Of a DNA stretch of 5,836 bases, positions 1 through 5,735 are shown piece after piece. The position numbers were made by a program, and so were the translations under genes. The stretch's first letter is position 1. Each line of letters starts with the position of its first letter. The DNA is from an uncultured Lachnospiraceae bacterium (GTDB lineage Bacteria; Bacillota_A; Clostridia; Lachnospirales; Lachnospiraceae). The stretch covers positions 1-5,836 of the forward strand of contig CAMWWF010000203.1 in NCBI GenBank assembly GCA_947177885.1. The letters are read 5' to 3'. The notes under the pieces were generated by a model. The model was not told where the DNA came from. It did not search any database and saw only the letters and a list, made by a program, of their open reading frames with translations.

Positions 1-519
1 CCTGAGACAGAGAGCGGCGGACGGATCCATACCTCCACGATTTCCGTGGCAGTGATGCCTGAAGTGGATGAAGACATTGACATTGTTATAGATGAGAAGG
101 ATATCCGGATCGATGTCATGCGTGCCTCTGGCAACGGTGGACAGTGTGTCAACACCACTGATTCCGCGGTGCGCCTGACCCATTATCCCACAGGTATCGT
201 GGTCTACAGTCAGACGGAGAAGTCTCAGATACAGAACAAGGCCAAGGCTTTTGCCCTGCTCAAGGCAAAGCTCTATGATATCGAGCAGCAGCAGCGGCAT
301 GATGCGGAAGCGGAGATGCGGAGAAGCCAGATCGGTACGGGAGACCGTTCGGAGAAGATCCGTACCTATAATTTTCCTCAGGGCCGCGTCACTGACCACA
401 GGATTGGTCTCACCATCTATAAGCTGGACAAGGTGATGAACGGCGATATCCAGGAGATCCTGGATGCCTGCATCGCAGCCGACCAGGCGGCTAAGCTGGT
501 GAAGATGGGAGAAAACTAA
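1..519 (+). CDS. prfA: Peptide chain release factor 1 (RF1), C-terminal part, 5' end cut by the window
   Basis: RF1 recognises UAA and UAG stop codons in the ribosomal A site and triggers hydrolysis of peptidyl-tRNA. The reading frame is open from base 1 and gives 172 residues, about half of the usual ~357, so the N-terminal half, including the PxT stop-codon recognition motif, lies upstream. The fragment opens with [13 protein letters not shown], a class-I RF signature in the RF1 rather than RF2 form. The catalytic GGQ is at bases 136-144 in the context [20 protein letters not shown]; its Gln is the known target of the PrmC methyltransferase. The downstream [20 protein letters not shown] block is also typical RF1. 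The C-terminus and the TAA at 517-519 are intact, and a terminator follows 8 bases later, so prfA is the last gene of its unit. The Asn-Gly-Gly-Gln-Cys context differs from the common GAGGQH but, as far as I recall, is normal in Lachnospiraceae. Confidence 0.97.
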   Translation, partial: PETESGGRIHTSTISVAVMPEVDEDIDIVIDEKDIRIDVMRASGNGGQCVNTTDSAVRLTHYPTGIVVYSQTEKSQIQNKAKAFALLKAKLYDIEQQQRHDAEAEMRRSQIGTGDRSEKIRTYNFPQGRVTDHRIGLTIYKLDKVMNGDIQEILDACIAADQAAKLVKMGEN

Positions 520-527
520 AGTGCATG

Positions 528-581
528 CCTCCTTTTGGCGGAATTTCTTATATAGAAAATTCCTTCAAAAGGAGGTTTTAT
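528..581 (+). terminator. Rho-independent terminator after prfA
   Basis: A perfect 10-bp outer stem pairs CCTCCTTTTG (528-537) with CAAAAGGAGG (566-575). After a 2x2 internal loop there is a second 7-bp stem, GGAATTT (540-546) with AAATTCC (557-563), closing a loop of about 10 bases. TTTTAT follows at 576-581. The hairpin is long and two-tiered and the T tract is only moderate. It separates prfA from the downstream unit. Confidence 0.88.
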
Positions 582-651
582 ATTGTGTGATCCTGAAATA
601 ATAAACCGGAAGGCAAAAAGCAAAAAATCTGTGGATACTTGCTTTTACAGG

Positions 652-680
652 TGGAAAGAAAATGATATTTGTGGTAGAAT
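652..680 (+). promoter_or_regulatory. Candidate extended -10 promoter for the 722-1081 gene
   Basis: TAGAAT (675-680) matches the sigma-A -10 consensus at five of six positions and is preceded by TG plus one base (672-674), giving an extended -10 element. The hexamer 17 bases upstream (TGGAAA, 652-657) is a poor -35, which an extended -10 promoter can tolerate. The expected transcript start near 687 leaves a short leader holding the AAGGGGGG ribosome binding site (about 707-714). Its place just after the prfA terminator and before the next start codon supports it. It is a pattern-based prediction only. Confidence 0.5.
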
Positions 681-721
681 AAATGCAGGGCATATAAATC
701 ATCATAAAGGGGGGTGGGTCT

Positions 722-1081
722 ATGAGAGTGTTCGGTGATAAGTACAGGAAACTTCGCACTCTGTATCCTGACAGTACATGGTATGTGATCGATGGGCAGA
801 AGCAGGGATATGTCTTTGACGAGTGGCGGGATATGTATGTGAAAGACTTTAAGGTAAACACTGCGGAAGTTGTGTTTAACGGAATATTGGATTCCCGGCC
901 GATAAAGATCACATTGCAGCAGCTCTTTGATATAGGAGTAAAACATCCGCATTTCGGAGATGCTATCCGTGCGATCGCAATGAAATGTGCCTATACAGGC
1001 GAAAATCCGAGGGATGAATACGTGAAACTGATCGAAATGAATGCCTTGACCGGTACGAAGTGGCTGTTGGATTGTATCTGA
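722..1081 (+). CDS. Hypothetical protein, 119 residues, family not recognised
   Basis: I do not recognise this family. The frame is well supported: the ATG at 722 follows a G-rich Shine-Dalgarno (AAGGGGGG, about 707-714), an extended -10 promoter candidate lies at 652-680, and a TGA ends it at 1079-1081. The product is soluble-looking, with no signal peptide or membrane segment. The N-terminal half (residues 1-60) is rich in aromatic and basic residues (YRKLRTLYPDSTWYVIDGQ) and looks like mixed beta strands. The C-terminal half (about 63-119) looks helical (ITLQQLFDIGVKHPHFGDAI, then AIAMKCAYTG). Only one Cys pair (residue ~89 and ~118) is present and no metal-binding motif is visible. The Hrb gene starts 67 bases downstream with no terminator between, so the two may be cotranscribed, which hints at a link with redox stress but does not prove one. 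Antisense frames over this stretch have no ribosome binding site or family resemblance. Confidence 0.75.
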   Translation: MRVFGDKYRKLRTLYPDSTWYVIDGQKQGYVFDEWRDMYVKDFKVNTAEVVFNGILDSRPIKITLQQLFDIGVKHPHFGDAIRAIAMKCAYTGENPRDEYVKLIEMNALTGTKWLLDCI

Positions 1082-1137
1082 GGGGGCGTGTACGAAAGAA
1101 CAGAGACGGAACAAACTGCTGAGTGCATCAATCAAAC

Positions 1138-1146
1138 AGGAGGAAA
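1138..1146 (+). promoter_or_regulatory. Ribosome binding site of the hrb gene, deciding between non-ATG starts
   Basis: AGGAGGAAA is a near-perfect Shine-Dalgarno. Two in-frame non-ATG starts follow: GTG at 1149 (5 bases after AGGAGG) and TTG at 1152 (8 bases). The first in-frame ATG, at 1167, is too far away for this site. The choice changes the protein by only one residue. Confidence 0.8.
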
Positions 1147-1148
1147 GT

Positions 1149-1754
1149 GTGTTGGACAAAAAGGCGATGTATAATCTGACCTATGGGCTGTTCATCCTGA
1201 CAGCCAGGGAGGGACAGAAGGATAACGGATGTATTGTAAATACAGTGATACAGGTGACCACGGAACCTAACCGGATCACTGTTGCGGTAAACAAAAAGAA
1301 TTACACTCACGATATGATCACAAGAACCGGAGAGTTCAATGTGTCCGTATTGACGGAGAATTCCAGATTTGACACCTATAAGCACTGGGGATTCCAGAGC
1401 GGAGCTGACACGGATAAACTGGAAGCTGTGGAATACCGGAGAGCGGACAACGGAATTATTTATATTGCAGATGAGTGCAACGCCTACATTTCCGCAAAGG
1501 TGGTTTCCGCTACGGATCTGGGGACGCATACGCTGTTCCTGGCCGATGTGACAGACTGCGCCGTGCTGTCGGAGGATAATTCTGTTACTTACAGCTATTA
1601 TCAGAAAAATATCAAGTCCGCTCCGAAGGATCAGGAGAAGAAAAAGGGATTTATCTGTACGGTATGCGGCTACATTTATGAAGGTGATACGCTTCCGGAG
1701 GACTTTGTCTGCCCGTGGTGCAAGCATCCGGCCAGTGATTTTAAACCTTTGTAA
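1149..1754 (+). CDS. hrb: High-molecular-weight rubredoxin: flavin reductase domain fused to a C-terminal rubredoxin
   Basis: In Moorella-type anaerobes, Hrb takes electrons from NAD(P)H through FMN to its rubredoxin iron and on to partners such as the flavodiiron protein FprA, which reduces NO or O2. Here residues ~6-155 form a flavin-reductase-like FMN-binding domain (AMYNLTYGLFILTAREG, then NGCIVNTVIQVT, then FNVSVLTENSRFDTYKHWGF). A charged linker (APKDQEKKK) follows. Residues 168-201 form a compact rubredoxin with C170-x2-C173 and C188-x2-C191, the Fe(SCys)4 ligands. The spacing between the Cys pairs is short (14 residues), closer to the rubrerythrin type than to classical ~52-residue rubredoxins. 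The start is GTG 1149 or TTG 1152; TTG gives MDKKAMYN, which looks more family-like. Total length of about 200 fits the family. No FprA gene is in the window. The next gene, rubrerythrin, is a functional neighbour but seems to have its own promoter. The two-domain call is firm; the physiological partner is inference. Confidence 0.9.
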   Translation: MLDKKAMYNLTYGLFILTAREGQKDNGCIVNTVIQVTTEPNRITVAVNKKNYTHDMITRTGEFNVSVLTENSRFDTYKHWGFQSGADTDKLEAVEYRRADNGIIYIADECNAYISAKVVSATDLGTHTLFLADVTDCAVLSEDNSVTYSYYQKNIKSAPKDQEKKKGFICTVCGYIYEGDTLPEDFVCPWCKHPASDFKPL

Positions 1755-1810
1755 CAGACTCCGGAAATCTCAGCCGCAAAGACAGGTGCGGGGGAGGTTT
1801 CGAGAGGCAA

Positions 1811-1839
1811 TTTATAAGCATAAAGAGCGGAAATATATT
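1811..1839 (+). promoter_or_regulatory. Candidate sigma-A promoter for rubrerythrin
   Basis: TTTATA (1811-1816) and TATATT (1834-1839) lie 17 bases apart. They match the -35 and -10 consensus at four of six and five of six positions. The -10 sits inside a perfect 10-base palindrome, AAATATATTT (1831-1840), which could also be a repressor contact; no full PerR box is visible. The predicted transcript start near 1846 gives a ~72-base leader carrying the hairpin at 1870-1885. Confidence 0.5.
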
Positions 1840-1869
1840 TAACCCCGCAGGATCAACACGTATTGTCTG

Positions 1870-1885
1870 TACCGCCGGGGCGGTA
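1870..1885 (+). promoter_or_regulatory. GC-rich palindromic hairpin in the rubrerythrin leader
   Basis: TACCGCC (1870-1876) and GGCGGTA (1879-1885) are perfect reverse complements around GG, so the RNA can fold as a 6-bp stem with a tetraloop. No T tract follows, so it is not a terminator for hrb. It lies 18 bases upstream of the rubrerythrin Shine-Dalgarno. It may be an mRNA-stabilising leader hairpin or a DNA operator; the sequence alone does not decide. Confidence 0.45.
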
Positions 1886-1903
1886 TGACTCAAACAAAAG
1901 CAG

Positions 1904-1909
1904 AAGGAG
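1904..1909 (+). promoter_or_regulatory. Ribosome binding site that sets the rubrerythrin start at 1918
   Basis: AAGGAG lies 8 bases before ATG 1918. An in-frame ATG at 1885 would add 11 residues ([11 protein letters not shown]), but it has no Shine-Dalgarno and its first base is the last base of the leader palindrome. The family normally begins right before the [11 protein letters not shown] block, so 1918 is preferred. Confidence 0.85.
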
Positions 1910-1917
1910 ATACTGCA

Positions 1918-2454
1918 ATGAATAAATACGCAGGAACACAGACCGAGAAAAATCTGGAGGCGGCTTTTGCCGGTGAATCACAGGCAAGGAATAAGTATAC
2001 CTATTTTGCCTCTGTGGCAAAGAAAGAGGGATACGAGCAGATATCCTCCCTGTTCTTAAAGACTGCCGACAATGAGAAAGAGCATGCGAAGATGTGGTTC
2101 AAGGAGTTGAACGGAATCGGTGATACCAAGGCCAACCTTGAGGCGGCAGCGGACGGTGAGAATTTTGAGTGGACTGATATGTACGAGGAGTTCGCCAGGA
2201 CGGCGGAGCAGGAAGGTTTTTCTGAGCTGGCACAGAAGTTCAGGCTTGTGGGCGCCATTGAAAAGCATCATGAGGAGAGATACCGTGCCCTGCTGAAGAA
2301 TATTGAGGCAGCGGCAGTGTTCGAGAAGAGCGAGGTGAAGGTCTGGGAGTGCCGCAACTGCGGACATATCGTTGTGGGAACCAAGGCGCCTGAGGTCTGC
2401 CCCACCTGCAATCATCCCCAGAGTTACTTTGAAGTAAGCGCGGAGAACTATTAA
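1918..2454 (+). CDS. rbr: Rubrerythrin (diiron peroxidase with C-terminal rubredoxin domain)
   Basis: Rubrerythrin reduces hydrogen peroxide to water in the cytoplasm of anaerobes, drawing electrons from NAD(P)H through rubredoxin-type carriers; the Hrb encoded just upstream is a plausible donor. The 178-residue product has the usual length. Residues ~8-130 form the ferritin-like four-helix bundle, with E20 in [12 protein letters not shown]53-x2-H56 in [11 protein letters not shown]97 in TAEQEGF, and E115-x2-H118 in IEKHHEERY as the expected diiron ligands. Residues 143-172 form the rubredoxin-like iron site with C145-x2-C148 and C161-x2-C164 ([10 protein letters not shown], then [13 protein letters not shown]). 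The ligand assignment is by motif, not structure. The gene appears monocistronic: it has a promoter candidate at 1811-1839, a leader hairpin, a strong Shine-Dalgarno, and a terminator 26 bases after TAA. No residue of the core motifs is missing. Confidence 0.97.
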   Translation: MNKYAGTQTEKNLEAAFAGESQARNKYTYFASVAKKEGYEQISSLFLKTADNEKEHAKMWFKELNGIGDTKANLEAAADGENFEWTDMYEEFARTAEQEGFSELAQKFRLVGAIEKHHEERYRALLKNIEAAAVFEKSEVKVWECRNCGHIVVGTKAPEVCPTCNHPQSYFEVSAENY

Positions 2455-2480
2455 GCTTCAGTGATCAATATTGTGACGGA

Positions 2481-2511
2481 AAGAGTCCTGTCGGTTTCCG
2501 GCAGGACTTTT
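2481..2511 (+). terminator. Rho-independent terminator after rubrerythrin
   Basis: AGTCCTGTCGG (2484-2494) pairs with CCGGCAGGACT (2498-2508) across a TTT loop: 11 bp with a single G-U pair, extended by A-T pairs on both sides to 2481 and 2511. The descending arm runs into TTTT (2508-2511). Its compact strong stem makes it convincing despite the short T run. Confidence 0.9.
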
Positions 2512-2572
2512 AGTCTGCTTTAATCTGCAACAGGCCTGCGACGGTTTCATGAATGCGGATGGGGCATAGTAT

Positions 2573-5209
2573 ATGGAAATACAATGCCGCTGTGCATATG
2601 GATCACCGGTGTTTCGGGTCATCCATATATCTGCGAAAGACGGGAAGGCATATTATATGATCCAGGCAGGATGCCTGAGGAGGTTTTGGAAGGTGAGAGA
2701 TAACAGGTTGAGCCTGACGGAAAACGGATTCTGGTATGGCGGTGAGTTTAGAGAGCTGAATGAGAGAACTGTTCTGCTGGACGGGAGTCTGACGGAGGAG
2801 GCTGCCACCGGACGGCATGTGTATCGTGATATTTTGGAAGCATTTAGCGGGCCGGAGCTGACCGCGGATAACCCGGACCGGAATAAGGGGGGCCGGGAGC
2901 TGCCATGTACCGCTCCCGGACAGCCGGTGACTGTGTATATTGCGCCCAATGTCTATTGGATCGATGATCCCGCAGCGACGGACATCCTGCAGAAAAAGGA
3001 GGGATATTCTCTCCCATTTGGCATGTATGTCAATTGTGGAGCATTGAGGATCGTGGGATTGTCGGACAACCCTGAGGATGTGGTCATTGCAGGGAACAGG
3101 GGACAGTCCCATGCCTGCAACGGCAACTATACCATGTTCTGTTTTCAGGTGGAGGAACTGACGGTCTCCAATCTTACTCTGGGAAATTACTGTAGTGTGG
3201 ATCTGGTGTATCCTTTGGACCCGAAGCGAAATCATCCCAAGCGGACAGAGACAGTCACCCAGGCGCAGCTGGCGATTCAGGAGGGGGATAAGCTCCACGC
3301 GAAAAACTGCAGATTTGTCAGCCGTCTGAATCTCAATCCTGTCTGCGGGGCGGAGAGGGCGCTGTACGAGAACTGCCATTTTGAGTGCACGGATGACGCC
3401 CTGAACGGAAATGCCGTGTATGTGGGATGTGATTTTGATTTTTACGGCGGACGGCCTGTGTTTCAGGCGAGAAGGACGGGTGATGTGTTTATAGACTGTC
3501 TTTTTCGCAGCCGGATCGGGAGCGATGCCGGGGAGAGTCATCAGTACATGACAAAAGAGGGCGGCCCGGTCACTCTGATCAATTGCCGGTACGAAAGCAG
3601 TGATGCTGTAAAGCCCGGTTGGACGAAGTATCCCGGAGCATCCCTGAAATGCTATCAGTATCAGGTCAGTCAGAACGGTCAGCCCGTGGTACTGGGCGGG
3701 GAAGCCGCGGCGGAGACAGTGCAGCTTCAGGGAAAGAAGGCTCTGGAAGCGTATCTTTTTGAGCTGGACGGAGAACGCCGCGCCAATGTGGGAAATTTGT
3801 TGGGCGGCAGTGACGGATGGGACCCTGCGGGGGTGCTGGATCAGGCAAAGATTGCGGGAAAGACAGGGATTCCCACATTGCTTACCATAGGGGCGGATAA
3901 GGATGCGGTGATATCCGGGGAAGCGGCGGTTACGCTCACGGCGTGTACCTTTTTGTTTTCCCATGAGACTTGTCAGGATCAGATAAGCTTTTTTGTCCGA
4001 GAGGAGGATGAAGAGTTTATACGTATACGGGAAAACGGTAATAATTTCTGCGTCGTGGAGGGCTGCAACCATGGTCCGGAAGCCAGGAAAGTGGTGGTTC
4101 ATGCCTGTACGGAGAGTGGTCTGGAAGCAGCGGCGGAGGTGACGGTGGAGCCGTACTTATTGCAGGCTCCCGTACTGGAACTGATTCCATATATCAGAAA
4201 AGACGGAAAAGTACTGACACTGGAATACCGGTTATCCGTGGAAGACAGGACAGACGGGTCTGAGATCAGTTGGTACAGGTGCGACAGGGCGGATGGAGAA
4301 AACGCTGTTCTGTGCGGTGTGTCCAGGGGGGATCACCCTTTGCGGTCCTATCATTTGACGGAGGACGATGAAGGCAGGTATATGAAAGCGGTCATTCGGC
4401 CTAAGGTGAATGGAAGCCTGGCAGGGGAAGCTGTTTCAGTGATCAGGGAGGAGCCTGTGGGAGAGGATGATGTGGACAGAAATCATCTGTTCACGGATTT
4501 TTCCGGGATGCCTGACGAAGATCGGACAATGGTTCAAAGGGGCGTATGGACACCTGACTGTGCAAAACCGGCAGATATTGAGGTGGATTCCGCCTCCTTC
4601 GGGAGCTGGGCAATGAATGAGGGCATTCCGGCCTGGAAGTACGGCGTAACGGGTAACGGCAGTGTGGGCGCAGGCTTGTATCAGAACACTCAGGGAGCGA
4701 GGCTTCGCTATACTCCGGTGAAGGAGCACAGGGGCGGCATGAGCATGACAGTGAAAGCCGACCCTGCGAAGACAGCGGGACAGGGCTTTGGCAGCGCGGG
4801 GCAGTATATGGATCTGGGGATAAAATTTGACACGGCAAGATTGACAGGGTATGCTCTGAGAGTTATCCGCGTGAAAGAGGCTTCCGATGCGGTGGCGATG
4901 GCGCTGGTGGAATATCGGGATGGCAGGAGCCGTTATCTCACGGAACTGCAAAAGACTTCCTGTTTTCTCACGGATTGTACGATCCGTGTGAGCCTGGAGA
5001 GCGGGAAGCTTACGGCGGGGGCTGTCACAGGGACACCACAGCCGGTTCAAAAGGCGGAGAAAGGCTATGCTCAGAAGGTAGAACTGGAAGCAGAGGTGGA
5101 GGGTAACCCCTATGGAGGGGTCCTGGTCTGGCATACGGGAACACCCGGTACGGGAGGCTGGCAGAATACCACCATGCTTCACAGCATAGAGGTAGAATAT
5201 GGAGATTAG
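2573..5209 (+). CDS. Large multidomain right-handed beta-helix (pectin lyase fold) protein, probably carbohydrate-active, no signal peptide
   Basis: The exact enzyme family is not recognised. Residues 1-118 form an N-terminal region. About 121-365 look like a right-handed parallel beta-helix, opening with VYIAPNVYWIDDP (121-133), a form typical of pectin-lyase-fold proteins. It has a rung repeat of [NDG]-C-x-[FY] at C246, C268, C286, C309 and C338, and a conserved-looking acidic turn ECTDDALNG (271-279). Two Ig-like or beta-sandwich regions follow (~436-526 and ~531-623, the latter with ISWYRCD and DDEGRYMKAV). A glycine-rich C-terminal beta-sandwich (~640-878) resembles a carbohydrate-binding or jelly-roll module. 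The N-terminus is polar with no signal peptide, so export is not predicted. The ATG at 2573 is preceded by a weak GGGG Shine-Dalgarno (2561-2564); a TAG at 2567-2569 rules out an in-frame upstream start. The frame overlaps the GNAT start by 11 bases, implying coupling. The nearby kduD suggests a uronate or pectin oligosaccharide substrate, which is inference. No convincing promoter is visible at 2512-2572. Confidence 0.88.
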   Translation: MEIQCRCAYGSPVFRVIHISAKDGKAYYMIQAGCLRRFWKVRDNRLSLTENGFWYGGEFRELNERTVLLDGSLTEEAATGRHVYRDILEAFSGPELTADNPDRNKGGRELPCTAPGQPVTVYIAPNVYWIDDPAATDILQKKEGYSLPFGMYVNCGALRIVGLSDNPEDVVIAGNRGQSHACNGNYTMFCFQVEELTVSNLTLGNYCSVDLVYPLDPKRNHPKRTETVTQAQLAIQEGDKLHAKNCRFVSRLNLNPVCGAERALYENCHFECTDDALNGNAVYVGCDFDFYGGRPVFQARRTGDVFIDCLFRSRIGSDAGESHQYMTKEGGPVTLINCRYESSDAVKPGWTKYPGASLKCYQYQVSQNGQPVVLGGEAAAETVQLQGKKALEAYLFELDGERRANVGNLLGGSDGWDPAGVLDQAKIAGKTGIPTLLTIGADKDAVISGEAAVTLTACTFLFSHETCQDQISFFVREEDEEFIRIRENGNNFCVVEGCNHGPEARKVVVHACTESGLEAAAEVTVEPYLLQAPVLELIPYIRKDGKVLTLEYRLSVEDRTDGSEISWYRCDRADGENAVLCGVSRGDHPLRSYHLTEDDEGRYMKAVIRPKVNGSLAGEAVSVIREEPVGEDDVDRNHLFTDFSGMPDEDRTMVQRGVWTPDCAKPADIEVDSASFGSWAMNEGIPAWKYGVTGNGSVGAGLYQNTQGARLRYTPVKEHRGGMSMTVKADPAKTAGQGFGSAGQYMDLGIKFDTARLTGYALRVIRVKEASDAVAMALVEYRDGRSRYLTELQKTSCFLTDCTIRVSLESGKLTAGAVTGTPQPVQKAEKGYAQKVELEAEVEGNPYGGVLVWHTGTPGTGGWQNTTMLHSIEVEYGD

Positions 5210-5735
5210 AAGAGCGAACGAAGATTCTTTGAATGAAATATTGGAGATTTATGCCCATGCCAGAAAGTTCATGGCGCAAAACGGAAATGCCACACAGTGG
5301 GGTGACACCTATCCTCCGCAGGAGCGTGTAAGACAGGATATGAAGGAGGGAAAATGTCATATCTGTGTGGAGAACGACAGGATCCTGTGTGTGTTCTATT
5401 TTGCAAGGGAGGAGGATCCCACTTATAGGATCATCAGAGAGGGAAACTGGCTGAATGACAAACCCTATGCGGTGGTTCACCGGATCGCTTCCGCGGAGGG
5501 TGTCAGAGGTGCGGCGGCCTTTTGCCTGGATTGGGCTTTTAAGCAGGCGGGAAATATCCGTATTGATACCCATGACGACAATAAACCCATGCAGGGGCTC
5601 CTGAAAAAAGCGGGCTTCCAATACTGCGGCAGGATCACCCTGGCAGACGGAAGCCCGCGGATCGCTTTCCAGAAATCCTACAGCCCCTCCCGCGAAGTCA
5701 ACGTGCCAGCCAGCCGCCGTCAACAGCCAGAGTGA
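5199..5735 (+). CDS. GNAT-family N-acetyltransferase with an extended C-terminus
   Basis: GNAT enzymes transfer an acetyl group from acetyl-CoA to an amine on a small molecule or protein; the acceptor here is unknown. The 178-residue product starts [20 protein letters not shown], a standard GNAT first strand and helix. The acetyl-CoA loop is around residues 100-106 (EGVRGAA); it fits Q/RxxGxA except that Gly replaces the first Q/R. The segment [12 protein letters not shown] then [11 protein letters not shown] (121-144) is the conserved late motif seen in this GNAT subgroup. The start ATG at 5199 has a GAGG Shine-Dalgarno (5189-5192) and lies inside the end of the beta-helix gene, so the two are probably translationally coupled. 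Related proteins, as I recall, end soon after RIAFQKSY (about residue 161). The last ~17 residues (polar, Arg/Gln/Pro-rich) look like an extension, and those from 167 on lie over the opposite-strand kduD end. No plus-strand terminator is seen before the window edge. Confidence 0.88.
   Translation: MEIRRANEDSLNEILEIYAHARKFMAQNGNATQWGDTYPPQERVRQDMKEGKCHICVENDRILCVFYFAREEDPTYRIIREGNWLNDKPYAVVHRIASAEGVRGAAAFCLDWAFKQAGNIRIDTHDDNKPMQGLLKKAGFQYCGRITLADGSPRIAFQKSYSPSREVNVPASRRQQPE
5604..5658 (-). terminator. Rho-independent terminator for kduD, embedded antisense in the GNAT gene
   Basis: Read on the minus strand, GCGGGCTTCC (5658-5649) pairs perfectly with GGAAGCCCGC (5619-5610) and is followed at once by TTTTTT (5609-5604). 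The 29-base interval can itself fold: CTGC with GCAG and CAGG with CCTG around GTGAT. It starts 39 bases after the kduD stop. On the plus strand the same bases encode GNAT residues ~136-154 (KKAGFQYCG onward). The geometry is that of a strong minus-strand terminator and would not work for plus-strand transcripts. Confidence 0.85.

Noticed and set aside
578..1159. Two minus-strand frames of 115 and 193 codons opposite the 119-residue gene
   Set aside because: The plus-strand frame has a promoter candidate and Shine-Dalgarno; the antisense frames have neither and show low-complexity His/Phe/Ser-rich composition.
1746..1791. Possible terminator after hrb (CTTTG with CAAAG)
   Set aside because: Only five base pairs with a large loop and no T tract; too weak to call.
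2541..2572. Possible promoter TTTCAT / TAGTAT before the beta-helix gene
   Set aside because: The -10 would abut the start codon and leave no leader for the ribosome binding site.
3386..3466. Possible pectin methylesterase (CE8) active site, since TDDAL and CDFDFYGG recall QDTL and DFIFG
   Set aside because: The spacing between the two Asp is about 14-15 instead of about 21, the DFIFG and GRPW motifs are missing, and the resemblance may reflect only the shared beta-helix fold.
2603..4102. Long open frame (about 499 codons) on the minus strand within the beta-helix gene
   Set aside because: It has no recognisable family, no ribosome binding site, and lies opposite a better supported gene with coherent domains; it is an antisense shadow.
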